64,000 bases of DNA, taken from positions 48,490-112,489 of the forward strand of contig NZ_ATUZ01000020.1 of NCBI RefSeq assembly GCF_000420465.1, written 5' to 3'. The stretch's first letter is position 1. Each line of letters begins with the position of its first letter. The notes under the pieces are model-generated. The model did no database searches. It worked only from the letters and a program-made list of their open reading frames with translations, and was not told the origin of the DNA. Below, one piece after another: positions 18,806 through 27,886 of the stretch. This DNA comes from Desulfovibrio desulfuricans DSM 642 (lineage in GTDB: Bacteria; Desulfobacterota; Desulfovibrionia; Desulfovibrionales; Desulfovibrionaceae). The position numbers and the translations under genes were made by a program.

Positions 18806-20833
18806 TTATTTTGCGTTTTTTAAGACTAATCCCACAAGCGGCGGAAGATACAGGGTGATATCCCCCTCATACCGACCCGGCAGGGGAGCAGTAAAATGCT
18901 CTGTTGGCGGGCTTTTTACTGCCAGATTACCATGCCCGGCAAAACGGATTTCGTCAGACGAAAGCAGCTCCGCATACTTGCCGGGGCTTACGGCAAAGCG
19001 CAGGCCCTTTTGCGCCTCAAGCTCATGAAAGTTGAAGGCAAAGAGCAGTTGCCCGCGTTCAAAGGCCAGCAGGCGTTTTTCTTCATGTATAAAGCGGAAC
19101 ATGGGCGGCTGTGCAAAGTCCTCAAGGTGGCTTTGCACAAGGGCGAGCATCTGCCTGTCCCATGTGGCCAGGGAGTGATATTTCAGCCCCGGGTCGTCCG
19201 CCAGTCGCCATTGACGGTGCGCTTTTTTTTCCGCATCCAGCCATTCGGGATGCCCGAATTCGCAACCCATAAAGTTCAGATAGCCCGCATCCGCCGTTGC
19301 CAGCGTTATAAGCCGCATGAGCCGATAAAAGGCCAGCCCGCGCGATATGTTCCAGCTCTCGGCCTTGTTGCCCATATGGCCGTACATGGCATCGCCCAGC
19401 AACCGCCAGATCATGGCATCGCTGCCGTTGATGTGCTGGTCGTGGCATTCCACATAGCTGATTGTGCGGTCGTAGGGCCGATGGTTGGTCATTTCATACC
19501 ACAGGCTGCCCATGTCGCGCGGCTCTTCAATGCACTTGGCCCAGTAATCGGGAATACCCATTGCAAAGCGGTAATCAAAGCCAAGGCCGCCTTGCTCCGG
19601 CGGGCAGGTCAGCCCCGGCATGCCGGAAAATTCTTCGGCAATGGTCATGGCTGATGGGGCAAGCTCGTGCGTGAGGGCATTGGCAAGGTTGAGATACAGC
19701 TCCCCGTTCACATCGGCGCGGGGCAGGCCGTTTTTGCCGTAAAAGCAGCGCCCCACATGAGAAAAGTCGTCATCCTCGCCAAAATCCGCATAGAGCATGT
19801 TGCCCACGGCATCAAAGCGGAAGCCGTCCACGTGGAATTCTTCCAGCCAGTAGCGGCAGTTGGAGAGCAGAAAACGCCGCGTTGCCTCCTGACTGAAGTC
19901 AAAGGATGGCGTTCCCCACTGGTTTTGCTGCTCGGTAAAAAAGTACCTGCTGCCATCGTACTGCGCCAGCCCTTGCTCCGTGTTGGCGCTGGCGTGGCCG
20001 TGGGGCACATCAAGTATCACCGCCAGCCCCAGGCCGTGCGCGGTGTCCACAAGCTCCTTAAAGCCGTCCGGGGTGCCGTAGCGCGAGGACGGCGCAAAAT
20101 AGCTGCCCACCTGATAGCCAAAGGATTTGTACAGCGGGTGCTCCAGTATGCCCATGAGCTGTACCGCCGTGTAGCCGCAAGCCTTGATGTGGGGCAGGAT
20201 GTCGCGGCAAAAATCCGCATAGCTGCCCACGCTGTCGCCCTTGTGCGCCTGCGCTGATTGCGCCATGCCCACATGAGCCTCGTAAATACGTGGAAAGGCC
20301 TGCCGGGCAGGGCGGTGATGCCTGAAGCGGTAGGGTTCATCCGGCAGCCACAGGCGGGCGCACCATTGCTCCGGCACTGCTGCGTTCTGTTCCACCCAGT
20401 TGGCAAAGGCTGGCACGCGCTTGAGGGCCTTGCCGGGGTGCTGCGCGTCCTGCGCATGCGCGGGAACCAGCCGCAATTCCACGTAGGTGCCGTGTTGCAG
20501 GGCATCTTCGGGCAGTTCCAGTTCAAAAATGCCGTCTGCACAACGCTCAAAGCGGTATTTGGCGTGGCGCTGAAAGTTCAGTTTGTCGGTGGTGAGCCAC
20601 AGGCTTTCGGCATTGGGCATGTATTCGCGCCAGCGCCAGATGTTGCCTGCGGGCGTTGTGAGGCGGTGAACGCCAAGGGTGAGGTGCTGACCAGCGTAGA
20701 CGCTCAGCGAACCGTAGAGGGTGCGTATGCGCTCAATTTCTGCCATACAGGCTTGGGTGCGGCGTTGAATGAAGGGGCGGTACTGCTCCAGGGCAGGGTC
20801 ATCCAACGGACTGCCGGGAGAAGCGGAAGGCAT
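18806..20833 (-). CDS. glgB: 1,4-alpha-glucan branching enzyme (GH13, eukaryote-like subgroup)
   Basis: This enzyme cuts alpha-1,4-glucan and rejoins the piece through an alpha-1,6 bond, as in glycogen synthesis. It has 675 residues: an N-terminal carbohydrate-binding region, a TIM barrel and a C-terminal beta domain. Active-site blocks: DVPHGHAS (region I), DGFRFDAV with nucleophile Asp, TIAEEFSG with acid/base Glu, and VECHDQH (region IV). GYQVGSYFAPSSRYGTP is the mark of the GH13_8-like enzymes best known from eukaryotes. AGGAG lies upstream. No other glycogen gene is nearby; it follows a reductase gene on the same strand. Confidence 0.82.
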   Translation of the reverse strand: MPSASPGSPLDDPALEQYRPFIQRRTQACMAEIERIRTLYGSLSVYAGQHLTLGVHRLTTPAGNIWRWREYMPNAESLWLTTDKLNFQRHAKYRFERCADGIFELELPEDALQHGTYVELRLVPAHAQDAQHPGKALKRVPAFANWVEQNAAVPEQWCARLWLPDEPYRFRHHRPARQAFPRIYEAHVGMAQSAQAHKGDSVGSYADFCRDILPHIKACGYTAVQLMGILEHPLYKSFGYQVGSYFAPSSRYGTPDGFKELVDTAHGLGLAVILDVPHGHASANTEQGLAQYDGSRYFFTEQQNQWGTPSFDFSQEATRRFLLSNCRYWLEEFHVDGFRFDAVGNMLYADFGEDDDFSHVGRCFYGKNGLPRADVNGELYLNLANALTHELAPSAMTIAEEFSGMPGLTCPPEQGGLGFDYRFAMGIPDYWAKCIEEPRDMGSLWYEMTNHRPYDRTISYVECHDQHINGSDAMIWRLLGDAMYGHMGNKAESWNISRGLAFYRLMRLITLATADAGYLNFMGCEFGHPEWLDAEKKAHRQWRLADDPGLKYHSLATWDRQMLALVQSHLEDFAQPPMFRFIHEEKRLLAFERGQLLFAFNFHELEAQKGLRFAVSPGKYAELLSSDEIRFAGHGNLAVKSPPTEHFTAPLPGRYEGDITLYLPPLVGLVLKNAK

Positions 20834-20890
20834 GGCGGATCTCCTGTTTATGGTTGCCCGAAAGCGGCGGGCGCAGGCTCGTCATGCATT

Positions 20891-20918
20891 GCCCGTCCGA
20901 CCCGGAAGCCGGACGGGC
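20891..20918 (-). terminator. GC hairpin after the reductase gene
   Basis: GCCCGTCCG and CGGACGGGC form a perfect nine-base stem 32 bases after the reductase stop. There is no T run, so it may be an mRNA-stabilising or attenuating hairpin and not a terminator. Confidence 0.4.
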
Positions 20919-20949
20919 ACAAGGGCCATTGCTGGCCCGGAAGCGTCAG

Positions 20950-21855
20950 TTATTTGCAGCAGGCGCGCCAATCCTTGGCCGAAAGTTCGGCAAGGCATTC
21001 CACCAGAGCCTGAGTGCCCTTGCTGCCCTGGCCCTTGGCCTGCAGGATGCGGTAAAGCTGGTCAGCCAGGGTGATGCCGGGCAGCACAAGCTTCATGCGG
21101 CGGCATTCGTCAAGGCAGAGGCCCAGATCCTTGATGAAGTGGTCGATGAAGAAGCCGGGGGCAAAGTCGCCCTTGAGCATACGGCGGCCAAGGGTGTTCA
21201 TGGCAAAGCTGCCGCCGGAACCGGCAACCACAAGCTCCATCCACTTGGCAACGTCAAGGCCTGCTTCCTGCGCAAAGAGGAAGGATTCGCAGGTGCTGAT
21301 CATCACGCCAGCGATGGCGGCCTGATTGGCAAGCTTGCCCTTCTGGCCAAAGCCAGCGCCGCCGCAGTGCAGAATGTTGGTGCCCATCTTGTTGAAGCAG
21401 GGCAGTACGCGCTCGTAAGCCGCGTTGTCGCCGCCCACAAAGATGGAGAGCTTGGCATCGCGCGCGCCCACATCGCCGCCGGTAACAGGGGCGTCCAGCG
21501 ATTCGCAGCCCTGCTTTTTGGCGGCAGCAGCAATGCGCTCGGCCAGCACGGGGCTGGAGGTGCTCATGTCGCACACAATGCCGCCAGCGGCCAGGCCGCG
21601 CAGCACGCCGTTTTCGCCCAGCGTCACTTCTTCCACATCATGGGGATAGCCCACAATGGTAAAGACCACGTCAGAGGCTTCGGCCACGGCGCGGGGGGTG
21701 TCGGCCCACTTGGCGCCCTTGGCGAGCAGGGGTTCGGCTTTGGCCTTGGTGCGGTTATATACGGTCAGCGGCCAGCCGGCTGCCTGAAGGTGTCCAGCCA
21801 TCGAAAGGCCCATAACACCCGTGCCAATCCAGCCAATACGCATTTTGTCAGCCAT
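20950..21855 (-). CDS. NAD(P)-dependent beta-hydroxyacid dehydrogenase (GarR / 3-hydroxyisobutyrate dehydrogenase family)
   Basis: This cytoplasmic oxidoreductase has 301 residues. The N-terminal Rossmann fold has GWIGTGVMGLSMAGHL. The substrate block APVTGGDVGARDAKL and the catalytic lysine block GQKGKLANQA place it in the family of tartronate semialdehyde reductase and 3-hydroxyisobutyrate dehydrogenase; the exact substrate cannot be told. AAAGGAGAG precedes the start. It begins only 17 bases after the stop of the exported FGE-fold gene, so it may be transcribed from the end of the Srf-like cluster. Confidence 0.88.
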   Translation of the reverse strand: MADKMRIGWIGTGVMGLSMAGHLQAAGWPLTVYNRTKAKAEPLLAKGAKWADTPRAVAEASDVVFTIVGYPHDVEEVTLGENGVLRGLAAGGIVCDMSTSSPVLAERIAAAAKKQGCESLDAPVTGGDVGARDAKLSIFVGGDNAAYERVLPCFNKMGTNILHCGGAGFGQKGKLANQAAIAGVMISTCESFLFAQEAGLDVAKWMELVVAGSGGSFAMNTLGRRMLKGDFAPGFFIDHFIKDLGLCLDECRRMKLVLPGITLADQLYRILQAKGQGSKGTQALVECLAELSAKDWRACCK

Positions 21856-21872
21856 TGATTCTCTCCTTTTGT

Positions 21873-23588
21873 CTACTGAAAACGGCGTTCAAGAATTGCT
21901 TTCTGCATGGCCTCGCGCGAAACTGTTTTGTTTTTGCGCACCGCGTCCACGTGGAGCCGATACAGTTCAAGGTTTCGATGCATGTTCTCGTTGAAAGGAT
22001 CATTGCCGCTGAAATCTTTTGCAAGGGATGCATCTGCGGCGGCAAGAACTTCGGGAGCAAGCAACGCGCTTTCTTCTACCTTGCTGCGGTAGAAGGTGAG
22101 GGACTTTTCAATGCTCGTATCAAGCATCACAAGACCCCGGTTGGCAGTATCCAATATCTGCTTGAGCTTTTCAAGGGCCGCACCCTTGGCGGAAGCCTTT
22201 TCACGCTCCATACTTTCGATTTGCGTTTTCAAACTGTTACGTCTGCTGGAGTAATTTCTTATGGTTTCGATCATATATACGCCGGTACGCAGCAGCGATT
22301 GCGCTTCAAGCTGCTTCTGGCGTTCCAGCATGATATTGTTTTCCTTGATGGTATTGCGCAGATCCTGAAGATTCTTGCGGGATGCCTCATCCGGCGCGGC
22401 AGCCAGCAGACGGTCGAGTTCATCAAGAGGATTACGTGCTGTCTGACCGTCCTGCGCCAGCGGGGCCAGCTTTTCGCCAGCCTTGTTCCATTCGGCGGTC
22501 AGTTCCTGCGGACGCCCGCCGCCGGGGGTGTTGATACCCGATATTACCGGCCGAAAGCCCAGATCGCGGGCGTGTGCGGGGCCGTCTGTGAGAAAGAAGG
22601 GCATTTCTTCCCTGCGGCCCGGCAGAATCTCCGCATCGCCAGAGAGGAAGGAACCGCCCTTGCGCACAAAACCGCCAGCAGAGCCGTGCAAACGTCCAGC
22701 CATTGAAAAGCGAAAGGCATCCAGCACCATTTCCGCCGCATTGCCAGCGGTGTCGTAAATGCCAAGCGGATTGGGCTTGCGCGAACCTATGTTTGCCATG
22801 CCCTCGGCCCGTGCGCCCTGTTCCGGCCTGTAAACGGCGTAGTCGGCCTTGCTCTCCCCGGTGGGCAGGGCAAAAAAATCCTCCTGCAACAGCAGCTGGC
22901 TGCCAGCAGTCTGCCCGCCGCGCGCGGCGTATTCCCATTCCGTTTCAGTGGGCAGGCGCACAAAGCCCACGTTGCGCTGGTCGCCAGCAAAACGCGGCAG
23001 CGAATCGGGCGCGTTCTGCAAAAGCCATGTGGTGTAACGGCGGGTAAAGTCCACTGCATCGTACCAGCTCATATCTGTAGCGGGGCGGGCCGCTTCCGCG
23101 CCAGGGTTTGCTGTATCCGGGCAGGCATTGTCCATCACGGCATGCCATTGCAGGTTGCTGACTTCGTACTTTGCCACAAGGTAAAAGTAGTTCTGCCCCT
23201 GCGGAGCCTGTTTGCGCCAGGCGGCGGGCAGGTCTTCAAGCGTAAAAGCCCCGGAAAGCGCGGTATTGTAGCGCCGATCGTAGAAGGCTCGATCCTGATG
23301 GGCGCTGTCATCCACACCGGGGCGCATGGGCATATCCCACAGCAAGCCCTTGGCGGGCACTGCCACCAGCTTGAAAACCATGCTCAGGCCGCAGGGCATG
23401 GGCAGGATGATGTCGTTATCCGCCGGTTTGGGATTATAGGCGTCAGCCGTACTCACATCGGCCTTGCGGGCCAGGGCCGCAAGCACGGATTGCGAGGCGC
23501 AGGGGGCAAGGAGCAGGGCGCAGCACACAGCGGCGGCAAAACCCCACTGCAAGGGCGCGAGATTGCGGATGCGCAGATCAGATTTCAC
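21873..23588 (-). CDS. exported FGE/SUMF1-fold protein with coiled-coil tail, catalytic cysteines absent
   Basis: This protein of 571 residues starts at a GTG that overlaps the stop of the permease gene, with GGAGG before it. A hydrophobic signal segment (about 18-36) predicts export. Residues about 60-380 have the formylglycine-generating-enzyme fold: YEVSNLQWHAVMD, RLPTETEWEYAARGG, GIYDTAGNAAEMV and KGGSFLSGDAEILPGRREE, ending in LGFRPV. True FGEs have two Cys in the block after GGS; none is present, so sulfatase activation is unlikely and a binding role is more plausible. Residues about 400-571 are charged and helical, coiled-coil-like. It follows an ABC transporter and closes the cluster. 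Confidence 0.8.
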   Translation of the reverse strand: MKSDLRIRNLAPLQWGFAAAVCCALLLAPCASQSVLAALARKADVSTADAYNPKPADNDIILPMPCGLSMVFKLVAVPAKGLLWDMPMRPGVDDSAHQDRAFYDRRYNTALSGAFTLEDLPAAWRKQAPQGQNYFYLVAKYEVSNLQWHAVMDNACPDTANPGAEAARPATDMSWYDAVDFTRRYTTWLLQNAPDSLPRFAGDQRNVGFVRLPTETEWEYAARGGQTAGSQLLLQEDFFALPTGESKADYAVYRPEQGARAEGMANIGSRKPNPLGIYDTAGNAAEMVLDAFRFSMAGRLHGSAGGFVRKGGSFLSGDAEILPGRREEMPFFLTDGPAHARDLGFRPVISGINTPGGGRPQELTAEWNKAGEKLAPLAQDGQTARNPLDELDRLLAAAPDEASRKNLQDLRNTIKENNIMLERQKQLEAQSLLRTGVYMIETIRNYSSRRNSLKTQIESMEREKASAKGAALEKLKQILDTANRGLVMLDTSIEKSLTFYRSKVEESALLAPEVLAAADASLAKDFSGNDPFNENMHRNLELYRLHVDAVRKNKTVSREAMQKAILERRFQ

Positions 23589-24837
23589 GGATAACCTCCG
23601 AGGGTTCAACGCGGGCAGCCCGCAAAGCAGGGGCAAGGGCGGCCAGCAGGGCAAGCCCCGAAACTGCGGCAAAGGCCAGCGCAAAATGCTCTGGCAGCAG
23701 GAGGCATACCTGCTCCATGCCGGTAACGCTGGCGCTGAAAAGTCTGTTGATGGCAAAGGCCGCCACCCCGTACACGCCGGAGGCCAGCGCCGTGCCCGCA
23801 AGGGCTGTGAGCAACGATTGCGCCAGCGGGAACAGCATCAGCTTGCCAGTGGTGAAGCCGTGGAGCCGCAGCAGGCCCAGGATGCGCTCCTTGCGTTTGA
23901 TGCCAGCCAGTACGTTGCTGGCGGTGGACGCCAGGAAACCAATGCCTGTTGCTGCGCAGATGAGGGCAAATATCAGGTTGAGAGCCCGCGCCAGCGCCGT
24001 AACCTGCTCGATTTCTTCCGCATGGGTGTATACATCAAGTTTTTGGGCCGCAAAGGCCTCCCGCAGTGGCATCACATGGTCAAGGCCTCGGGCGTACAGG
24101 CGGAATCCGGGGTAGACGCGCTCGCCCTGCGGGCGGGGTTCGCCTGTCCAGCCGTTCTGCGCGCCCAGTTCGGGCACGGCGCGGCCATCACGGTAGTCTT
24201 CCGTAGCTTCCATGAGAGGCAGGGGCACGTAGGCCACATCCTTTTGCTGGGCGGCAAGGGGCAGCACTGCCGCCACGCGCAGGGCCACGCGGGCAGTCTG
24301 CACCTTGCCCTGAAAGCGCCGTTCAACCTTTCCATTAAGGGTGTCGCCCTGTTTAAGATGCAGCTTTTCCGCCGCAGATGCCGACAGGGTTACGCCAATG
24401 GCTTCAGTGTCGGGCGATTGCGGCATGGTCGGCACCGCAGCGCCAAAGCGCAGCAACAGGGGATCGCCCTCGGCTGTTGGCTCCAGCGAGGCCACAAGCA
24501 CAGAACGCGCATCGCCATTGCCCGCGCTCAGGTCCATGGTGGCGGCAATGGAACGCGTGCGCGGCAGCACAAAGGCCACATCCGGGTGGGCTGCCAGTTT
24601 GGCAAGATATTCTGGCGTGTATCTGCCGCTTATGACGGGCGAAATTTCAAGATTGCGAGGGTCGTTGCGCAGCCGCTCGGTGAGGGTTTGCACCACGCCG
24701 AATTTTACGCCGTAGAGCACCAGCAGGGGAGTGAGCACTGCTGCCAGCCCAAGCACGGCGCAGGCCGAGAGCAGAAATTCGTGCCAGTAGTCCTTGCAGG
24801 CCAGCCGCAGCATGGTTGTCCAGGTATTCGCCGCCAT
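23578..24837 (-). CDS. ABC transporter permease, MacB/FtsX type
   Basis: This inner-membrane protein of 419 residues has the MacB/LolC layout: TM1 at about 20-42, a large periplasmic domain (45-285) and three C-terminal helices (about 288-310, 335-360, 385-408). The FtsX core is visible as VLAGIKRKERILGLLRLHG, and the last residues are VEPSEVIREI. These proteins do not form a channel; they transmit ATPase motion to periplasmic partners. It lies two bases after the ATPase gene and overlaps the start of the exported FGE-fold gene by 11 bases, so that protein is the likely partner. Confidence 0.88.
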   Translation of the reverse strand: MAANTWTTMLRLACKDYWHEFLLSACAVLGLAAVLTPLLVLYGVKFGVVQTLTERLRNDPRNLEISPVISGRYTPEYLAKLAAHPDVAFVLPRTRSIAATMDLSAGNGDARSVLVASLEPTAEGDPLLLRFGAAVPTMPQSPDTEAIGVTLSASAAEKLHLKQGDTLNGKVERRFQGKVQTARVALRVAAVLPLAAQQKDVAYVPLPLMEATEDYRDGRAVPELGAQNGWTGEPRPQGERVYPGFRLYARGLDHVMPLREAFAAQKLDVYTHAEEIEQVTALARALNLIFALICAATGIGFLASTASNVLAGIKRKERILGLLRLHGFTTGKLMLFPLAQSLLTALAGTALASGVYGVAAFAINRLFSASVTGMEQVCLLLPEHFALAFAAVSGLALLAALAPALRAARVEPSEVIREI

Positions 24838-24839
24838 GA

Positions 24840-25655
24840 TCAGGCCGCCCTCCCTGTCCAGTGGAGGATGGACGCGCTGCCGCCCTTGTCCTGCTCCACA
24901 CGTACCGGCGCGAGCACAAATCCGGCCTGACGCGCCTGCTCAAGGTTGTGCGTGACCATGACCACTGTGATGCTTAACTGACGCGCCAGCTCCGCGAAAA
25001 GCCGCAGCACGTTGGCCGCATGGCCGGGATCAAGCGCGGCTGTGGGTTCGTCCGCCAGCACGACCGATGGCCCGTGTGCCAGCGCCGAAGCTATGGAGAC
25101 CCGCTGGCGTTCGCCTACGGAAAGCGTTGCCGGGTAATGCCCCATCAAGTGCCCGATGCCAAGCCTGTCAACCACGGTTGTGATGGCCTCCTGCCGCGTG
25201 GCAAGGGTGCCAAGGCTCTTGCAGCGAAGCACTATATTTTCGCGCGCGCTCAAAAAAGGCAGCAGGCCGCCTGTTTGCAGCACATAGCCAAGATAGTGCA
25301 GACGCAGCAGGGCCAGAGCATCGGTGCCGCCGCTGCGCCACGCGGCCAGAATATCCGTGGAGGCACCGGCCTGCGGGCTGAACATAAAACTGGCGGCGGC
25401 ACTGGCGGGATGGGGCAGGTCGCCTTGCCGTGCCCCGGCGGGATTGTGCGGCAGGGTAAAGCCCTCGGGCGTCATATCCGGGCTGAGGGCGCAGGCCAGC
25501 ATATCCAGTGCGGTGCTTTTGCCGCAACCGCTGGGGCCAACCAGAGCCAGCAGACTGCCACGCGGCACGTCAAGCTGCTCTATGCGCAGGCGAAAACCCT
25601 CGTCACCGGGCCGGGTTTTGCCAATATTGCGCAGGCTGAAAACCATGTCGGACAT
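24840..25655 (-). CDS. ABC transporter ATP-binding protein, MacB/LolD type
   Basis: This ATPase of 271 residues from MSDMVFSLRNIG is the partner of the permease downstream. The start is set here because GGGAGA lies just upstream; the longer frame adds 42 unlikely residues. Walker A GPSGCGKST, Q-loop VLQTGGLLPF, signature LSVGERQRVSIA, Walker B VVLADEPTAALD and the switch VTHNLEQ are intact. About 60 residues lie between Walker A and the Q-loop, longer than usual and Pro/Ala-rich. A gap of 196 bases from the VWA gene means it could have its own promoter. Confidence 0.9.
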   Translation of the reverse strand: MSDMVFSLRNIGKTRPGDEGFRLRIEQLDVPRGSLLALVGPSGCGKSTALDMLACALSPDMTPEGFTLPHNPAGARQGDLPHPASAAASFMFSPQAGASTDILAAWRSGGTDALALLRLHYLGYVLQTGGLLPFLSARENIVLRCKSLGTLATRQEAITTVVDRLGIGHLMGHYPATLSVGERQRVSIASALAHGPSVVLADEPTAALDPGHAANVLRLFAELARQLSITVVMVTHNLEQARQAGFVLAPVRVEQDKGGSASILHWTGRAA

Positions 25656-25851
25656 TAAATCTCCCAGCATTGCGGCGGGCCGCAGGCTTTTGCTGTTGCC
25701 CGTTTCCTGACCCGTTGCGTACCCGTTTGGCAAGACCATGAAAAATTCTGTTCCCTGCCAGGGAAGGGGCCTATTTATCAAGGACGTGTACGCTTCTTGC
25801 TACTCGACCTGAATAAAAAGGCCACCAGACGCGGGCAGGGGACAAAAAGCC

Positions 25852-27831
25852 CTAGGGCAGCATGCTCAGGGGCACACGATATACCCAGTCGCCGGGGTTG
25901 GGCTGACCGAAGCTTTCCCAGTTGGCGCGGTCGCGGTCATATTCCTCATACCGGGCAAGCCGGGATTTGAGGCGGTTGATAAAGGCCGTCTGTTCGCCCA
26001 CGCTCATGCGGTACCAGTCTTCCTCGCGCAGCAGCATGACATCGCTCTTGTAGGGCAGGCCGTCCAGAAATTCGGAAAGCACGCCAAGCTCGGCCAGATT
26101 CTTGCCCTGTGTGGGCATGTTGGGGTCGCGGGCCATGCGGGTGGAAGCAGAAAGCACACCCTGGAAAAAGTCGCGCGCGTCAGTCTTTTTGGTGCGCTCG
26201 GCATTGTCGATAATGGCCTTGAGCTGGGCGCTCAGATCGTTGAGCTGGTTCTTGGTCAGCAGCACGGCCACGTCAACACTGGGAGTCTGCCTGCTTTTGG
26301 CAAGCTGGCTCAGATCCATGTCTGCAATCCAGGAGTTAACCACGGAAGGCGCGGCGTTTTCACGCGTCTTGCCAAGGTATTCAAGCTGCATGGCATAGCC
26401 GAGGGTCGCTGCCAGATTGGCGGCCTGATCCTCCGCCGAGGCAGTCTGGGGCTTTTCGTCCTTGGGCTTGGTCATGATCTTGCCTTCGGCGGTGTTCTTG
26501 ACCATATCGAGCATGCCAGTTGCCAGAGTCTTGGTGATGGCGGCAAACTGCTCCGCACCCTTGGCAGGCGTGGGCGCAGACACCACCAGATAGTTGGAGC
26601 GGTTGCCCGAAAGCTTGCTCAGCGCGCGGTAGCTCTGCTCCGCATAGGCGTGGTTGGCGTTGCCGCCGGGGCTTTTGAGGTGCAGGGCGGTAATCCAGAT
26701 GCCCTTTTGCCGGGCAAAATCGTTGACTTCGCTTGGGCCCATGGCAACAGAGGCGAACTTGTCGCCGCTTTTGAGCGGGCCAGCATCGGTGATCAGCAGG
26801 ATAAGGCGCGAGGAATAGTCGCCCCAGTTCAGGCCTTCCACGGCCTTGTACACGCCAGCCAGCGAATCCTCGTTGAAATCGTGGCTGGAAACCTTGGCTT
26901 CCTGCACTTTTGAAAGCTTTTCTTCAAGGCTTTTGCGGTCTTTTGCCGTGGCAAAATCGCTCACAACCTCTGTGGTGTATTCCAGCCCGGGCGTAGCCTT
27001 GGTGCTGCTGCGAAAGGCCACAACGGCAAAGCCCACGTTGTCGGTCATGTGGTCTTTTTCAATCTTGTCGTATATCTGCCGAACCACATTCAGGCTCTGG
27101 TCGATATAGGGCTTCATGGAAATGGTGGTGTCGATGACAAGGGCAATGCCGGTCTTGGGCGGGCCGTTCTTGCCGTCCTTGTTTTTGCCGTTGCCGGGGT
27201 CAATGGAAGCTACCCGCAGAAACTTGACGCCGTCAAAGGGGTCTTTCATGTCCAGTATGGGCATGAGATAAAAGCGCTTTTCAGACACTGCACCCTGCGC
27301 GTCCGTCGGTTCGCTGGCAAGGATGGGCATGGTTTCCGGCGCGGGCTGGTTGCTCTGACGCAGGCTTGCGGCCTGTGCTTCAAGGGCATCGAGCCTTTTT
27401 TCCATGTCTGGAGCGGCGCAAAGTTCGTTCAGGCCAGTTTCCGTCTTGAAAAACAGCACAGGATCGCGCCCGGTGCGGGGCGTGAACAGCAGGGTAAGCG
27501 ACTGGTTCCAGTCCGTAGCCTTGGCGGCTTCCATCCAGCCCTCGGGCTGCGCGGTGGAAGCGCCAACCTGAAGGTACGCGTCCTTGCGGTCATAGACGTA
27601 CATAACCGTAAAGGGCACCACGCTTTTGCGCACCACGGCGCCATCGGCCTTTGGCTCGGCCAGCAGAGCCGCGCCGGGATGGCTGACCACCCGCTGGAAC
27701 AGCGTTTTTTTACCCTGCTGCAACAGGGGCGCGGCAGAAGAGGTGGAAACAGTGCCAGCAAGGCAGACGCCAAGGCCCAGCACCAGCAGGGCTACAAGGC
27801 AGCAACGGCGAAACATGGGCATGCAATGCAT
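25852..27831 (-). CDS. exported von Willebrand factor A domain protein
   Basis: This protein of 659 residues has a Sec signal segment (about 7-33), an SH3-like region (about 48-105), a short helical stretch (140-160), and a VWA domain from about 225. The MIDAS metal site reads VIDTTISMK (Asp234, Thr236, Ser238), with LITDAGP further on, so metal-dependent ligand binding is likely kept. The C-terminal 250 residues are helical and unrecognised. GAGGAG precedes the start. It lies 55 bases after the Sel1-repeat membrane protein in the Srf-like cluster and probably acts in the periplasm. Confidence 0.85.
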   Translation of the reverse strand: MHCMPMFRRCCLVALLVLGLGVCLAGTVSTSSAAPLLQQGKKTLFQRVVSHPGAALLAEPKADGAVVRKSVVPFTVMYVYDRKDAYLQVGASTAQPEGWMEAAKATDWNQSLTLLFTPRTGRDPVLFFKTETGLNELCAAPDMEKRLDALEAQAASLRQSNQPAPETMPILASEPTDAQGAVSEKRFYLMPILDMKDPFDGVKFLRVASIDPGNGKNKDGKNGPPKTGIALVIDTTISMKPYIDQSLNVVRQIYDKIEKDHMTDNVGFAVVAFRSSTKATPGLEYTTEVVSDFATAKDRKSLEEKLSKVQEAKVSSHDFNEDSLAGVYKAVEGLNWGDYSSRLILLITDAGPLKSGDKFASVAMGPSEVNDFARQKGIWITALHLKSPGGNANHAYAEQSYRALSKLSGNRSNYLVVSAPTPAKGAEQFAAITKTLATGMLDMVKNTAEGKIMTKPKDEKPQTASAEDQAANLAATLGYAMQLEYLGKTRENAAPSVVNSWIADMDLSQLAKSRQTPSVDVAVLLTKNQLNDLSAQLKAIIDNAERTKKTDARDFFQGVLSASTRMARDPNMPTQGKNLAELGVLSEFLDGLPYKSDVMLLREEDWYRMSVGEQTAFINRLKSRLARYEEYDRDRANWESFGQPNPGDWVYRVPLSMLP

Positions 27832-27886
27832 AGTGAACTCCTCGCGGAATACAGCAATTCCAGGTCAAACTGCTCGGGTGCCGCGT

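Noticed and set aside
23589..23801. Upstream extension of the FGE-fold gene
   Set aside because: It overlaps the permease in another frame; the GTG at 23588 has a strong GGAGG and is followed by a signal peptide.
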